A stretch of 64,000 nucleotides of DNA from Scatophagus argus (GCF_020382885.2 NC_058508.1:1356055-1420054), one strand, 5' to 3'; positions 30,904 through 44,968 are shown, counted from the first letter of the stretch. Made by a program: numbers and translations. Notes: a model not told the origin generated them from the sequence alone.

Positions 30904-32473
30904 TAACAGTTTAGCACTTACTGTGCATAGAGTCTGGAGGCTGCCACAAGACTGGACTGGTTGTAGTGGTTGTTACTGGAGCGTTACTGACCGCTGTTCT
31001 TGTCTTGGATCCCTCCAGTGGGTCTTTTTGAATCACCTTTGCCACAGTCTGAACACTACCTAGGGCTGTCTTTCTTGGTATAGTGACTGAATGTTTTGCG
31101 CTATTCTTTACTGGGATAGTAACATAGGGTCTCTTTGAACTCTGCACTTTCAGTAGGCCCTCTCCTACCATTAACTCTGACAAGTGCGCATCATCTTCAT
31201 TAGGTTCAAATAAAAGAAGATCAGGTCGATCGATAGCAGATGGAACCTGGCATTTTATCCAAGCTACTTGTCCAGCTGGAATAATCGTATCATGAGTGCC
31301 AGTCCGCAGCCGTCCATGATGCGCATATGTTTTGCCAGCTTGAATAAAGGTCTCTAGTGACTCAGCTTTCTCAGTAGGCATTGACATTGCATCAGCAAGG
31401 AGAGTGATAAAAGCTGAGACGAGTTCTGCTGGTCGACTTCGGACCACTTCCTCCAGCACATTGAATCCAAGTAGTGGCTGGCCAAGTGGAACACTGCAGA
31501 CAAGGAAAGGTACTGTTATGGGTTCACTGAAGCTGCCATTTCCACTCAAGCTGACTGTGATGAGGACCCAGCCATCAAAAGGAAGAATGTCTCCATTCAC
31601 AGCCTGGACCTCTAGCTCTTCCTTGTCATCAAATATTTCACTGAGCGGTCTGACTGGTGTGTCTGGTAGTATTACTCTTTCCAGCTTCACTCAATCATGC
31701 TCACTTGAACTCCCGTGTCCAGCAATGCTTTGACTATCAAGCCGTTTAAGTTACACTGCACAAGGGCTTTGGCTCCTATGAACTTGGCCAGACGCCTACT
31801 CATTTGTGTGGGCAGGGAAAGAGGGGATTGGGCAAATGTTTGCTCATAGGTGTCTTTCTGCTTTTGTTTCATTACAGCTCACTGAGTCTTTTTGATGTTA
31901 GAGTCACACATGTCACACTCAGCAGTGTGGGGTGGGCTCAGTTGGGACTGTGAGGGAGGCCCAGTCACTGCTTGTCCCGTGGCAGGGACTGGTTCCACAT
32001 CAACTTTGGTTCTCTTGTCTTGTGCTGCGGCGGCTTCAAGTTGTGTGCTATGTATATTTACATATTTCTGACGCACAACTGTCCCCAGACGTCTTTGTCT
32101 CTTGTTCTCAGTGTTTGTTATCTTCATCATTTGTTTTAGGATTGTCTCATCAGACGCGTTGCTGTCTGAGAGCAGGGGTTTCAGCTCTCGACATATGTCA
32201 TCATGCTTGCGGCCAAGACCCTGATATATTGTGTGGAGAAAAATGTCTTGAACTGTGCTTGTATTGTATTTCACATCTTTGTCAGTGTATTTGGAAGCGA
32301 ACAAAATCTTTTGTTTGAGGCCGATAACTCGCTACAAGAACTGTTGTGGCGTCTCATTGTCATTCTGTTTTGTGCACATGAGCTCTTGGAAAAGTTCTGT
32401 GTTACTGCACCCACCTAGATGAGACTGTAGAAATCCTTTGAGTTCATCTTTTCATGTTATGGTGAATAGGATG
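30904..32473 (-). mobile_element. gag/protease fossil (copy in D2)
   Basis: The same fossil as at 15990-17559, with the same LLDTGVQVSMI protease motif and only a few base differences. It arrived by duplication of block D. Broken, about two or three breaks. Confidence 0.7.
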
Positions 32474-32901
32474 TGTTGTGCGACTTAGTAGGAGCAATTT
32501 GGTTATTGGCAAACAGCCAATGATTATGGGAAATAATCATTAAAGTAAAATCAGTGTATGCTTAATACACGTAAATATCGGGGCACCACCCTGTCACCAG
32601 GGACCAATAGCCAAATTAATAAATGGGAAATAACAGTCTCTTAAAATTGTGAAGGATGAATCCGAGCACTGGCTGTCATGAATTCAGCTGTTATCACAAG
32701 TACATACACAATAACCACAGACAACGACAGGTTAAAATATAACAGGATTTATTAACCAGCAACAACCATCCATAGATAAGTATCACTTTGTAATAAACAC
32801 TATTATAATCTAAGTTTTATCAACACACATTAACTATTAACTAGGAATAACACAGGTACAGCAGCAAGAGTATATTTATATATAGGTGTGCATATATACA
32901 G

Positions 32902-32936
<35 letters not shown>

Positions 32937-34635
32937 TGTGTGAGAGAGAGAGAGAGATGACAACAAACAAGGTGGAGGCTAACAAGCTAGCCAGGTAGCG
33001 GCTAACAAGCTAGTGGCTAAAAACAAACAAGATGGCGGTTAGCAAGGTAGCGGCTAACGAGATAGCAGCTAACAACAAGCTAGTGGCTGACTACAATTAA
33101 GATGGCGGATGGCCACATGAGTGGGAAAACTACAACCAGAATGGCGAGTGGGGAAACTACAACCAAAATGGTGGAGGACTACATGAGGAGGGGTCAGCAC
33201 ACCAGGATGAACCACCACATAAAGGATGACTCAGCAAACAAAACAACTAGTCACACGCCAGTGATGACTCAGCAAAACCCAAAATGACTATAGAAGAATA
33301 CGCCGGCCGTATTATTCAGAGCCAAGTCGGTGATAACCCACATAATGTTGCTTGTATGGTCACAGAAGAGAACAACGGGCGAAGCCTTTGAGCGCCACGT
33401 ACCCTTTTGTTACGGCTCGTGATCGCGTGCTTGGACTTTCGCCTCACCGTTCAGGAAAGGAAAAGGAAAGGAAAGGAAAGTGACATATCTTGTCATTGGA
33501 GGGAACTCACTCCAACGAAATTTGTTCTCTGCATTTAACCCACCCAAGTGACGTGCACACACACACAGCAAACCCGGGGCAGTGGGCGACCGCGTGCAGC
33601 GCCCGGGGAGCAGTGGGGGTTAGGTACCTTGCTCAAGGGTACCTCAGCCATGGACACCGGGACGGGGAATCGAACCAGCAAAACAAGAATGAGAGGAAAG
33701 ATAGAAATGAAAATACAAGAAACACAACCCAAATAAAGAATCCACTCCAATTCTTTGGAGCCTCGCGTATCACCACCACCAAGAGCGGAGTCAGTAAACC
33801 GGAGCTTATCTGCTCAGCTATTGGTCCTTTAACTGGTGACGCGCGGTCTCGCTGAAGTGGCGGAAATGGCCGATTGGAAACAAAATCAATGAATGCAGCA
33901 CTTAAAAGTTACAAAGCATGTGTAAACAAACTCTATTTTACGCTATCTCTGCCCAGACATAAGCCTCTTACTTTGCGTAGCTCCGATCTTTCGGAGTTTG
34001 AAATAATGATCCGCTTAAACGTTCGCAGCGTCGTCCTCGGCGGGATGCTGGCGGTCCGTTATCTCAGATGATGCGGAGTGTTGATCTCTCGGCGGCAGCG
34101 GAGAAAATCACCGGTGACAAAGTTAACAACCTTTGTTTTCGTCCTTAACAAAGTCGGCGCGCGGCTCGTTAACGTGCGATCAGCTGATTGCCCAGCGATC
34201 CACGTCGGATGAGGAAAAATAAAGAAAAGTTACAGACAATTACAGCAGTCTGTTTCTCGGCCTGCGAGTTGCAGAACTGTGACCCGGGATCTAAAATGAT
34301 GTTACTCAAACGTCTGATTTTTGCTCCCTTTTGGCGGTTTGGACATTTGGAGAGCCTGGAGAAGCTCTCACTGTCACAGCACGCACGGGAAAAAAGCCAA
34401 GGCTGATGGTCGCAGTGACCTTTTATTACCTGAGTGACGTCACCTCGGACCCCCGTGGAGATGGCTGGCACACAGCCAATGTCCGTGCCGGTTCTGAGTT
34501 TAAACTCAGGAATTTATGACTTAGGTGCACGTCATGAGTGGGGTCCCTAACAGTTAGTCACTCTAACTCAGGCTTTATGGGTTACATGTAGGCCGCTCTA
34601 TTGTTCTCCAGAGCGCATGGCCAGAGATCCCAACA
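32474..34635. mobile_element. Long LTR-like insertion (copy in D2)
   Basis: Same ends (TGTTGTGCGAC...GATCCCAACA) and same flanking GATG as 17560-19721, and the same length. The shared insertion point shows that it entered before D1 and D2 separated. Non-coding. Confidence 0.65.
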
Positions 34636-35417
34636 GATGGGTTGTCCAGATGATCAAAATAATTTGATTCAGAACCTTGCAGTTTCTTTTGCTGATTAGC
34701 AGGGAAAAAAAGGAGTGAATTTAGAGCAAGTTTCTTCCTCTTGGGTGCAGAGAATAGAAACCCTGAGAGTAGAGAGAAGGTAATGTATAGGAGCCATAGA
34801 GCCACATGGCTGGAGAGTTTCTTTTTGCTCAACTCAAAAAGAATATTTAATGAACGACCATTAATCAACTACCTAAATCTTTAAACACTAAATGAATATC
34901 TGTCTCCAAGGTTCAGGTATTGCTTGGATCATGCAACAATCATGTTGTCTGCACTCATTCCTGTTCCCAGTAGAACTGCACAAGTTCTTCCCTTTAGTTA
35001 AAGAGACTGAATATTTTGACATGCTCAGCTTGTTTTCGTTTTTGACATGTGTTGAATAAATCCTTGGCTAGACTCATTTACTTTGCATAAATTTGAAGTC
35101 CTTTGTGAAATGCCCATGTAGTTGCCCAGTGCTGATAATGTATTACACTAAACCAAATAATGGTTGGTGTATGAGGTTCTCTGCCTTTTCCTTCACAATC
35201 AGAGGCTGAACACAAAACACAGGAAAAGATTCAAATCCATACTTTGAGTATTTGCACAAAATTCATTAAACAGGGGGCTTACATAATTGTCACTTTAAAT
35301 GACCAGACACCAATGTTTCTATGAATTGTGAACAGTTGAACCATGAGTCAGATAATGAAGGATAAGCACAGCACTCGTAACAATCTAAATATACAAATAT
35401 ACATACAAATATAAAAG

Positions 35418-35818
35418 TGCTTCGAGAGGCTTGTTATGAGTCACATCAAGACCCTGTTGCCGGCCTCACTGGACCCGCTGCAGTTTGCATATCGTCCCAA
35501 CTGCTCTACAGACGATGGCTTAGCCACCACCCTCCATCTGTCCATCACCCACCTGCACAATAAGGACATATGTGCTAATGCTGTTCATAGACTTCAGTTC
35601 AGAATTCATCACAGTGCGTTTATTGTCTTGTTGTCTATACTTTTATTGTACTGTTGTATTTCGGACTCATGCTTTTTTTTTATCTCTATACTCAATATTT
35701 GTACTCCTTTTTTAAGCACCATGTAGTATCCTGGAGGAACGTTGTGTCATGGCTGTATGCACTACACACACAGTTGTAATGACAATAAAAAAAAATCTCC
35801 TTGACCTTGACCTTGAAC
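35418..35818 (+). mobile_element. L2-like LINE scrap (D2, fuller copy)
   Basis: RT segment [16 protein letters not shown] continuing through a thymidine-rich 3' UTR to the CTTGAC-repeat tail. It keeps the ~100 bases missing from D1, so D1 carries a deletion. Confidence 0.75.
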
Positions 35819-36349
35819 AACTCTTGCTCAAAAAGTTTCTGGAGGCCATTCTTTGCTCCCCTCAGCCAGCAGAGTTCAAAATTACCTGCACAAATTCATC
35901 CACCCCACACAAATGAACTGAAATGAACAAATACGAAATCAAAGCTGCATATAAGATGTGATATGTAGCACAAGCCTATCTACTAGAAAGAGCCCACATA
36001 ACCACAAAGTAGCCACACATACAGTACAGCCCAGTGCATCTCCTCCTGAGAACTGAAGAAAAAAAAGTGTCTTACAGTTTCTTTTTTTGTGTGATTTCCT
36101 ATCTATTTGGACCTAAAAAAAAAACATCATACAATTTTGATTTTTTTGAATATATTTATCATTTTAATTTCACATCATGTCCACTGTGGAGTACAACAGG
36201 ACGATTTCCGTGTGAAAATAGAAGTGAATTCAGAATATAAAAAATGAACAGATTATGTCTTTAGAGTGATATTAACTAAAGAACACATTTACTTTGATCA
36301 AAAACAGTAAAATTCTGTATCACTTTTCTGTTGCTTGTTGCTTGTAGCT

Positions 36350-36362
36350 NNNNNNNNNNNNN
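36350..36362. other. Assembly gap (13 N) at the centre of a palindrome
   Basis: The sequence left of the Ns is block D read forward. The sequence right of them is block D read backward, starting at the counterpart of base 21626 in D1. The true spacer between the two arms is unknown. Confidence 0.98.
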
Positions 36363-37198
36363 TTTTCTATATGCTCATGATTTTGGTCAATAGGGAGTAA
36401 TATCACATCCATGACAATGAAATTACTGCATTAATCCAAATTGATGTGTAAAAAATTAACTGGTACTCCTTTTATTAACTTGAATTTATTTGTGTTTTTT
36501 TTTTCTTCATCCATCATAATAGATTCACACCTGTGCTACCTGGGTTTCCTGCCTTTCAACATGACTGCTAAAAATGCAGAGGAAAAAGAAATGCAGAACT
36601 GCTTATGTTCTTATGTCTTATTCTATAGTTCACTGTTGAATTAAATACAATTGGTTTTTTGTCCTTGGCAAGCTACAAGCAACAAGCAACAGAAAAGTGA
36701 TACAGAATTTTACTGTTTTGATCAAAGTAAATGTGTTCTTTGGTTAATATCACTCTAAAGACATAATCTGTTCATTTTTTATATTCTGAATTCACTTTAT
36801 TTCACACGGAAAACGTCCTGTTGTACTCCACAGTGGACATGATGTGAAATTAAAATGCTAAATATATTCAAAAAAATCAAAATTGTATGATGTTTTTTTT
36901 TTAGGTCCAAATAGATAGGAAATCACACAAAAAAGAAACTGTAAGACACTTTTTTTTCTTCAGTTCTCAGGAGGAGATGCACTGGGCTGTACTGTATGTG
37001 TGGCTACTTTGTGGTTATGTGGGCTCTTTCTAGTAGATAGGCTTGTGCTACATATCACATCTTATAGCAGCTTTGATTTCGTATTTGTTCATTTCAGTTC
37101 ATTTGTGTGGGGTGGATGAATTTGCAGGTAATTTTTTGAACTCTGCTGGCTGAGGGGAGCAAAGAATGGCCTCCAGAAACTTTTTGAGCAAGAGTTGT

Positions 37199-37333
37199 TC
37201 AAGGTCAAGGTCAAGGAGATTTTTTTTTATTGTCATTACAACCGTGTGTGTAGTGCATACAGCCATGACACAACGTTCCTCCAGGATACTACATGGTGCT
37301 TAAAAAAGGAGTACAAATATTGAGTATAGAGAT
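37199..37333 (-). mobile_element. L2-like LINE scrap, 3' tail side (D')
   Basis: The GTCAAGGTCAAGG tail and 3' UTR of the same LINE scrap as at 35418-35818, cut by the Gypsy insertion. The remaining part resumes at 42038. Confidence 0.75.
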
Positions 37334-37613
37334 TGTTATGACCGGCTCAAAGTCACAACACATTAAGGTAAAATGATACTAGATCTGATGCAAGAAAAGC
37401 ATATTTATTTACAACAAAAGATGGTTAACACAAACAAAGGCTGGGATCCTGTGCCAGGGAGATGAGAGAGAGAGAGGGCGGAGAAAAGAGCCACTTATAT
37501 AGGCCACACCCACAGCTTGATGCAGGTGCCCTGCATCTTCTCTCAGGAAACTGCACCTAGACACAGACAGACACACATACAAGGGACAGCAAAATATACA
37601 ATGGCACGTAACA
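37334..37613 (-). repeat. 3' LTR of the Gmr1-like Gypsy element
   Basis: Starts TGTTATGACCGG and ends GGCACGTAACA on the plus strand, pairing with 41752-42032. The purine-rich tract AAGGGAGGGGG lies just inside it on the minus strand. Confidence 0.92.
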
Positions 37614-40600
37614 CCCCCTCCCTTAAGATGACAGCCCTGCTGTCAGCATCAACCTCCTAGGTTACACGAGAGAGGGCATCAGCAACAACACTATCGCACC
37701 CCTTCTTGTGCCGAATCTCTATATTAAAGTTCTGGGCCATAAGAGCCCACCGCATGAGCCGTTGGTTGTGGTTGTACATACGGCTTAGAAAGACTAGAGG
37801 GTTGTGATCAGTAAAGACCAACACCGGCTGTGGTGTTGAGCCAACGTAAGCCTCAAAATGTTGGAGGGCCCAAAGCATGGCTAAAGCCTCTTTTTCAATA
37901 GTGCTATACCTACGTTGGGCTGCAGAGAACTTCTTAGAAAAATAACAAACAGGGTGATCGATACCCGAGGAATCCTCCTGCAGCAGTACAGCACAGCACC
38001 AGTTCGCTTGCATCAACCTCCAACTTAAATGGAACTGCAAAATTAGGAGCCGACAACACTGGAGAAGAGCTGAGAAAAGCTTTCACGGACTGAAAAGCCA
38101 GCTCACAATTGGTGTCCCACAATAGATCCTTGGTGGGGCTAAGGAGATCAGTCAAAGGAGACACAATGGCAGCAAAATTACGGCAGAACCCTCTATAATA
38201 ACCAGCTAGCCCAAGGAAGCGACGCAGTTCCCGCTTAGTGGTGGGAACAGGGAACTCAGCAATAGCTGTTGTTTTGGCATCTACTGGCCGCACTTGTCCC
38301 TGACCAACCTTGTTGCCAAGATAAGTGATGGTGGCCTTGGCAAACTCACATTTTGCTAGATTCAGGGTGAGGGATGCATCCTGCAGGCACTGAAACACAA
38401 CAGACAAGGTTTCCACGTGGGATTGCCAGTCAGCAGAATAGACCACCACATCATCAAGATAGGCTTCACAGTTTGCCACACCAGACAGCACTATTTGCAT
38501 AAGGCGCTGAAAGGTGGCAGGGGCATTGCGCATACCAAATGCCATGACCGTGTACTGCATGAAACTATCTGGTGTCACAAATGCAGAAATCTCAGATGCA
38601 CGTGGCGTTAAAGGTACCTGCCAGTAGCCCTTTAACAGGTCCAGCTTGGTGACGTAGCGAGCAGCTCCAACTCTATCGATGCAATCTTCTATGCGAGGAA
38701 GAGGAAAAGAGTCTGGTTTAGTTACAGCATTAGGTTTCCGGAAATCAGTACAAAAGCGTGATGTTCCATCAGACTTTGGCACTAATAAACATGGAGAGCT
38801 CCAGGCACTGGAGCTGGGAACAGCCAGGTCATGCTGTTGCAAGTACTCAACCTCTTTTTGCATTTGAGCTCTTTTGGTGGGATTCACACGGTAGGCATGC
38901 TGCTTAATAGGAGGGCAGTCACCAACGTCAATGTCATGCTGTAACACTGTGGTTTGGGTCGGTACATCTGAGAACAGCATGTGATTACTTTCAATTAACT
39001 TGAGGATGTCACTCTTATCTGTCCCAGAAAGATGACACAAGTAATTCTCCAAATCACTCAACACTTGGGACAGCCGAGCACACAGAACAGGATCATCTTG
39101 CATCACTAGATCATCATCCTGAGGAGAATAACATGGCAGTACTGCTGTTAAAGCTACAGGCAACACCTTAGCTGGAGGGGAATGGGTAGGTTCATTGAGC
39201 CGGGCACAGTAGGGCTTGAGCATGTTCACATGACATACACGAGTTTTTCGTCTCCTATCAGGAGTACGGATAACATAATCTGTTTCACTCAGTTTCTTTT
39301 CAATTACATAAGGGCCAGTAAACTTGGCCTGAAGCACTGAACCAGGAATAGGAAGAAAAACCAGCACAGGATCTTCAGGTTTAAAACTGCGTCTAACAGC
39401 ACTCTTATCAAAGTGAGCCTTCATTTTAGATTGGGAGCCAGACAGTGATTCTTTCGCTACCTCACAGGCATGATGAAGACGTTCTCTGAAAGAACTGACA
39501 TAGTCCAGCACGTTTTGGACAGGAGAAGTAACCCCCGTCAGCTGCTCACGCAACAACTTCAACGGTCCACGAACTGTGTGGCCAAATACCAATTCTGCAG
39601 GACTGAAACCCAGTGACTCCTGAACCGTCTCTCGAACAGCAAAAAGCAGGAATGGTATACCTTCATCCCATTTACAAAAAAAACAAATCCTCTCAGAGTT
39701 TCCAGAGCCAGAACTAGCAGGCCTTGAAGCAAAAACAGAAGAACCAGGACCATTGCTGCTAGCCTTAAAGCGAAGAGGACGAGTAAAAGCATGGTTCTTA
39801 GCCTCAAGATGTTTATCATTAAAGACCCCTTTGTGAGCCAGAACATATTCGTCAGCAAGTACAGCGGCGTCCCCAACTTTGGACACACGCTGCTCACTCA
39901 AATAGGTTGCAACTGCCTCAGGAACACAGTTTTTAAATTCTTCCAGGAGTACCAACTCGCGAAGTCGCTCTCTAGTTTCAGCTTTTTGAGATGTGCACCA
40001 CCTATCGAACAGAATTTCCTTCTCTCTGGCAAATTCTACAAAAGTCTGCTTGTCAATCTTACGAAAACCTCTAAATCGCTGCCTATAGGCCTCTGGGACC
40101 AGCTCGTAAGCCCGCAAAATGGCTGCTTTAACAATTTCATAATCAGCGCTTTGGGTGAGTGTTAACGAAGAATAGACCTCCTGTGCTTTACCTGATAAAA
40201 CACACTGCAGCAACAGCGTCCATACATCTTTAGGCCATTCAAATGTGGTGGCTACACGTTCAAAATGGGAAAAGTATTTTTCCACTTCTTTTTCAGAAAA
40301 ATGAGGAACTAAACTAATGTTCCTCCCAACATCAAACCGAGGAGAAGCAGTAGACGCATGAGAACTGGCACTCTGAGACTGCGTCTCACTTGACCTCAGC
40401 TCCAGTTCCTTCATTTTCTCCTCATGTACCAGCCGCAACCTCTCCATTTCCATTTTCCTCCCCTCTTCTCTATCTTTTGCCTCAATTTCTAGTTGTTTAA
40501 TTTTGAACTGTAACTCCAACTCATGTAAACGTACAGACTGCGTTTGCAACTGCACAGCCTCTGTCTTACTAGTAGAAACCTCAAAAGGGTGACTTAAGTC

Positions 40601-41751
40601 TGAATCTTCAGACTCACTCGAAAGCACTCCCTGTTTAGCAAGAGCAGTGACAACTCTAGCTCTGAGCTCATCCTTCTTAAGAGAAGCTGATGCAGTTTCA
40701 ATGCAGTAATGCTCCGCAATGGACATGAGCTGTGCCTTACTGCAGTAAGAAAGCTGCTCTGGTGTAGGAGCTTCTTTAAACTTCTCTAGATCGAACTCCA
40801 TAATGAAATGCCACACTAACTTTACGCAAAGACAAATTACCACTGAGAGGCCCAACTTAGTGCACCCCAACTAACACTACCACACAGAGCAAGTGCTACA
40901 AACACCAAGCACACTAAACAACTACAAACATCCCAGCATAACACAATTTTACATTTCCACAAAGAATCAAAGTATTAAATAACAGAAAGCACAGTTAATG
41001 TCACCGTCGGACTACACCAGGCCACAAATAAGCAAAAAAACTGACAAAAAACACACTAGGCTGAATTGTAGCAGTTACTCAACAACTATTTCTTGCCACA
41101 CAGTATAGAAATAGTATTACTGCCACCCTTACATGAGCCAGCACCACTCAAGCACTAAAGTCTACTGTTCTTCTCCACTGAGAAGAAAATGGAGTCATCC
41201 CTGCAAAAACCATGTGACTAAACAAAGCCCACACATGCATGTATGAGTATCAGGGTCACAAATTCTCCAAAAGACCACAACTACAGCCTAGCAGTTGACA
41301 AAATCTACTGCGCAAATCAAAAAAAATTGCTCTAACTCCCCACACTACACCCAGCACACGGTGTGTGTGAAAACAAAGGCCAGCACATGCCACCACATGC
41401 TATCACTATTTGGAAGTTGGTGTTCCTAACTAACCTACTCTAGAGCTTACCTGGTTCCCTCTCTAACTAAGACTGTTAATCTGACTTACTAAGACTCAAC
41501 TAGTCTTCGTCGGCTTTCCTGGGCACGCCGGGGGCCACCCCAGGGTTACCGCTCCAAAACAATAAAGTGGCGATGGTCACTCCAACACCCGCCGGCTGAC
41601 TTAACCAGGCAAGCTCTCCAAAAAAAAACCTACCTCATGTGGCAACACAAGCATGGACCTCCTAACTGACCAACAAAATGGAAAACGTGAGTCTGGAGGA
41701 ACAAAAACAAACTCACCTACTTCAAACTAAACTTTAGACGAGCCCCCATTA

Positions 41752-42032
41752 TGTTATGACCGGCTCAAAGTCACAACACATTAAGGTAAAATGATACTAG
41801 ATCTGATGCAAGAACAGCATATTTATTTACAACAAAAGATGGTTAACACAAACAAAGGCTGGGATCCTGTGCCAGGGAGATGAGAGAGAGAAAGGGCGGA
41901 GAAAAGAGCCACTTATATAGGCCACACCCACAGCTTGATGCAGGTGCCCTGCATCTTCTCTCAGGAAACTGCACCTAGAACACAGACAGACACACATACA
42001 AGGGACAGCAAAATATACAATGGCACGTAACA
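41752..42032 (-). repeat. 5' LTR of the Gmr1-like Gypsy element
   Basis: A 281-base LTR with the same ends as 37334-37613 and about three differences, followed on the outside by the GAGAT duplication. Confidence 0.92.
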
Positions 42033-42037
42033 GAGAT

Positions 42038-42302
42038 AAAAAAAAAACAGCATGAGTCCGAAATACAACAGTACAATAAAAGTATAGACAACAAGACAAT
42101 AAACGCACTGTGATGAATTCTGAACTGAAGTCTATGAACAGCATTAGCACATGTGTCCTTATTGTCCAGGTGGGTGACGGGCAGATGGAGGGTGGTGGCA
42201 AAGCCGTCGTCTGTAGAGCAGTTGGGACGATATGCAAACTGCAGCCTGTCCAGTGAGGCCGGCAACAGGGTCTTGATGTGACTCATAACAAGCCTCTCGA
42301 AG
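42038..42302 (-). mobile_element. L2-like LINE scrap, RT side (D')
   Basis: Encodes [16 protein letters not shown] on the minus strand. It continues the LINE scrap interrupted by the Gypsy element. Confidence 0.75.
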
Positions 42303-43082
42303 CACTTTTATATTTGTATGTATATTTGTATATTTAGATTGTTACGAGTGCTGTGCTTATCCTTCATTATCTGACTCATGGTTCAACTGTTCACAATTCA
42401 TAGAAACATTGGTGTCTGGTCATTTATAGTGACAATTATGTAAGCCCCCTGTTTAATGAATTTTGTGTAAATACTCAAAGTATGGATTTGAATCTTTTCC
42501 TGTGTTTTGTGTTCAGCCTCTGATTGTGAAGGAAAAGGCAGAGAACCTCATACACCAACCATTATTTGGTTTAGTGTAATACATTATCAGCACTGGCCAA
42601 CTACATGGGCATTTCACAAAGGACTTCAAATTTATGCAAAGTAAATGAGTCTAGCCAAGGATTTATTCAACACATGTCAAAAAGGAAAACAAGCTGAGCA
42701 TGTCAAAATATTCAGTCTCTTTAACTAAAGGGAAGAACTTGTGCAGTTCTACTGGGAACAGGAATGAGTGCAGACAACAATCATACTGACCCCAAGCAAT
42801 ACCTGAACCTTGGAGACAGATATTCATTTAGTGTTTAAAGATTTAGGTAGTAGATTAATGGTCGTTCATTAAATATTCTTTTTGAGTTGAGCAAAAAGAA
42901 ACTCTCCAGCCATGTGGCTCTATGGCTCCTATACATTACCTTCTCTCTACTCTCAGGGTTTCTATTCTCTGCACCCAAGAGGAAGAAACTTGCTCTAAAA
43001 TCACTCCTTTTTTTCCCTGCTAATCAGCAAAGAAACTGCAAGGTTCTGAATCAAATTATTTTGATCATCTGGACAACCCACC

Positions 43083-44922
43083 CTATTCACCATAACATGA
43101 AAAGATGAACTCAAAGGATTTCTACAGTCTCATCTAGGTGGGTGCAGTAACACAGAACTCCAAGAGCTCATGTGCACAAAACAGAATGACAATGAGACAC
43201 CACAACAGTTCTTGTAGCGAGTTATCGGCCTCAAACAAAAGATTTTGTTCGCTTCCAAATACACTGACAAAGATGTGAAATACAATACAAGCACAGTTCA
43301 AGACATTTTTCTCCACACAATATATCAGGGTCTTGGCCACAAGCATGATGACATATGTCGAGAGCTGAAACCCCTGCTCTCAGACAGCAACGCGTCTGAT
43401 GAGACAATCCTAAAACAAAAGATGAAGATAACAAACACTGAGAACAAGAGACAAAGACGTCTGGGGACAGTTGTGCGTCAGAAATATGGAAATATACATA
43501 GCACACAACTTGAAGCCGCCGCAGCACAAGACAAGAGAACCAAAGTTGATGTGGAACCAGTCCCTGCCACGGGACAAGCGCTCATTGTTATGCGGATGAC
43601 ACGCAATTGTACTTATCAATGAAACCAGATGAAACAAATCAGCTAGTCAAGCTTCAGGCATGTCTTAAAGACATAAAAACCTGGATGACCAGCAACTTCC
43701 TACTTCTCAATTCAGACAAAACCAAAGTTATTGTTCTGGGCCCCGAACACCTTAGAAACAAATTATGCAGTGATATTGCATTGATAGATGGCTTAGCCGT
43801 GGCCTCAAGCTCCACTGTAAGAAATCTAGGAGTTATCTTTGACCAGGACATGTCCTTTAACTCGCACATTGCAAATATTTCAAAGACTGCATTCTTTCAC
43901 CTCCGAAATATCGCAAAGATTAGGCACATCCTGAGTCAGAAAGATGCAGAAAAATTAGTCCATGCATTCATTACATCTAGACTGGATTACTGTAACTCCC
44001 TTCTATCAGGCTGCCCCAGTAAATCCATAAAGACTCTCCAGCTAATCCAGAACGCTGCAGCACGACTACTGACAAGAACCAGCATGAGAGACCATATTTC
44101 TCCTGTTCTGGCTTCTCTACATTGGCTACCTGTAAAATTCAGGATAGATTTTAAAATTCTCCTCCTCACTTATAAAGCCCTGAACGGTCAGGCACCATCC
44201 TATCTTAAAGAGTTAATAGTACCCTATTATCCCACCAGAACTTTGCGTTCCCAAAATGCAGGGCTACTTGTGGTTCCTAGAGTCCTCAAAAGTAGACTGG
44301 GAACCAGAGCCTTTAGTTATCAAGCTCCTCTGCTATGGAACCATCTTAAGGTTTCGGTCCGGGAGGCGGACACCATCTCTATATTTAAGAGTAGACTAAA
44401 AACTTTCCTCTTTGATAAAGCTTATAGTTAGGGCTGGCCTAGGCCGGCCCCTAGTTATGCTGCTATAGGCTTAGACTGCCGGGGGCCCTCCCATGACGCA
44501 CTGAGCTCTTTCTTCCTCTCCCTCTCCTTCTGCACACATTCATGTCCCATTAATGCATATTACTAACTCAACTTCTTCCCTGGAGTCCCTGTGCTTTCTT
44601 GTCCCGCAGATTCCTAGTGATCATGACTGGACCTCCTGCTGCGGTCCTGCTGTCGTCCTGCTCAAAACCTACTGCAATTACTACTGTTTAGTCATAATCT
44701 GATTTAAATCTGTTAAGACTCAGTACAGCTACTACCATTATTGTCACTACCATTGTTATCAAAATCACCATAATACCTTCTGTATACTTCATTGTCATTA
44801 TCATTATCTACATTTCGATACTTCTGGTATTATTACTGCTGCTATGCATCTCTGCTTGTGTGCTCCTTCTCTCACACCCCACCCCCTCTGCCTCTCTCCC
44901 TTGCTCTCTCTGTCGCTCTCCT

Positions 44923-44968
<46 letters not shown>

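Larger units (their letters stand above)
29921..36349. repeat. Block D, copy 2
   Basis: Near-identical direct repeat of 15007-21300 including the gag/protease fossil, LTR-like insertion and L2 scrap. Differences are mostly small: the TG repeat number, an extra ~100 bases in the L2 scrap, and an extra ~30 bases near 36050. It is cut by the N gap; the last ~320 bases of D1 are not present on this side. Confidence 0.92.
37334..42032 (-). mobile_element. Ty3/Gypsy element, Gmr1-like, fossil with both LTRs
   Basis: A 4.7-kb element flanked by GAGAT duplications (37329-37333 and 42033-42037). Parts on the minus strand: LTR; gag with a SAP-like start and a SCAN-like capsid region (about 40870-39700); integrase-type C-terminal sequence (GFSPAELVFGH); reverse transcriptase (CLLVPKSDGTSRFCTDFR, YLDDVVVYS); RNase H (TDHNPLVFL); polypurine tract (37614-37624); LTR. 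Integrase sequence ahead of the RT is the Gmr1-clade order, first described from cod. The LTRs differ at only about three places, so the insertion is young. The element is broken, with about two or three breaks. Confidence 0.9.

Noticed and set aside
43083-43579. Deletion of ~2.16 kb from inverted block D
   Set aside because: The target-repeat pattern (GATG on both sides of the unit in D1 and D2, a single GGTG in D') fits an insertion into D1/D2 better than a deletion from D'.
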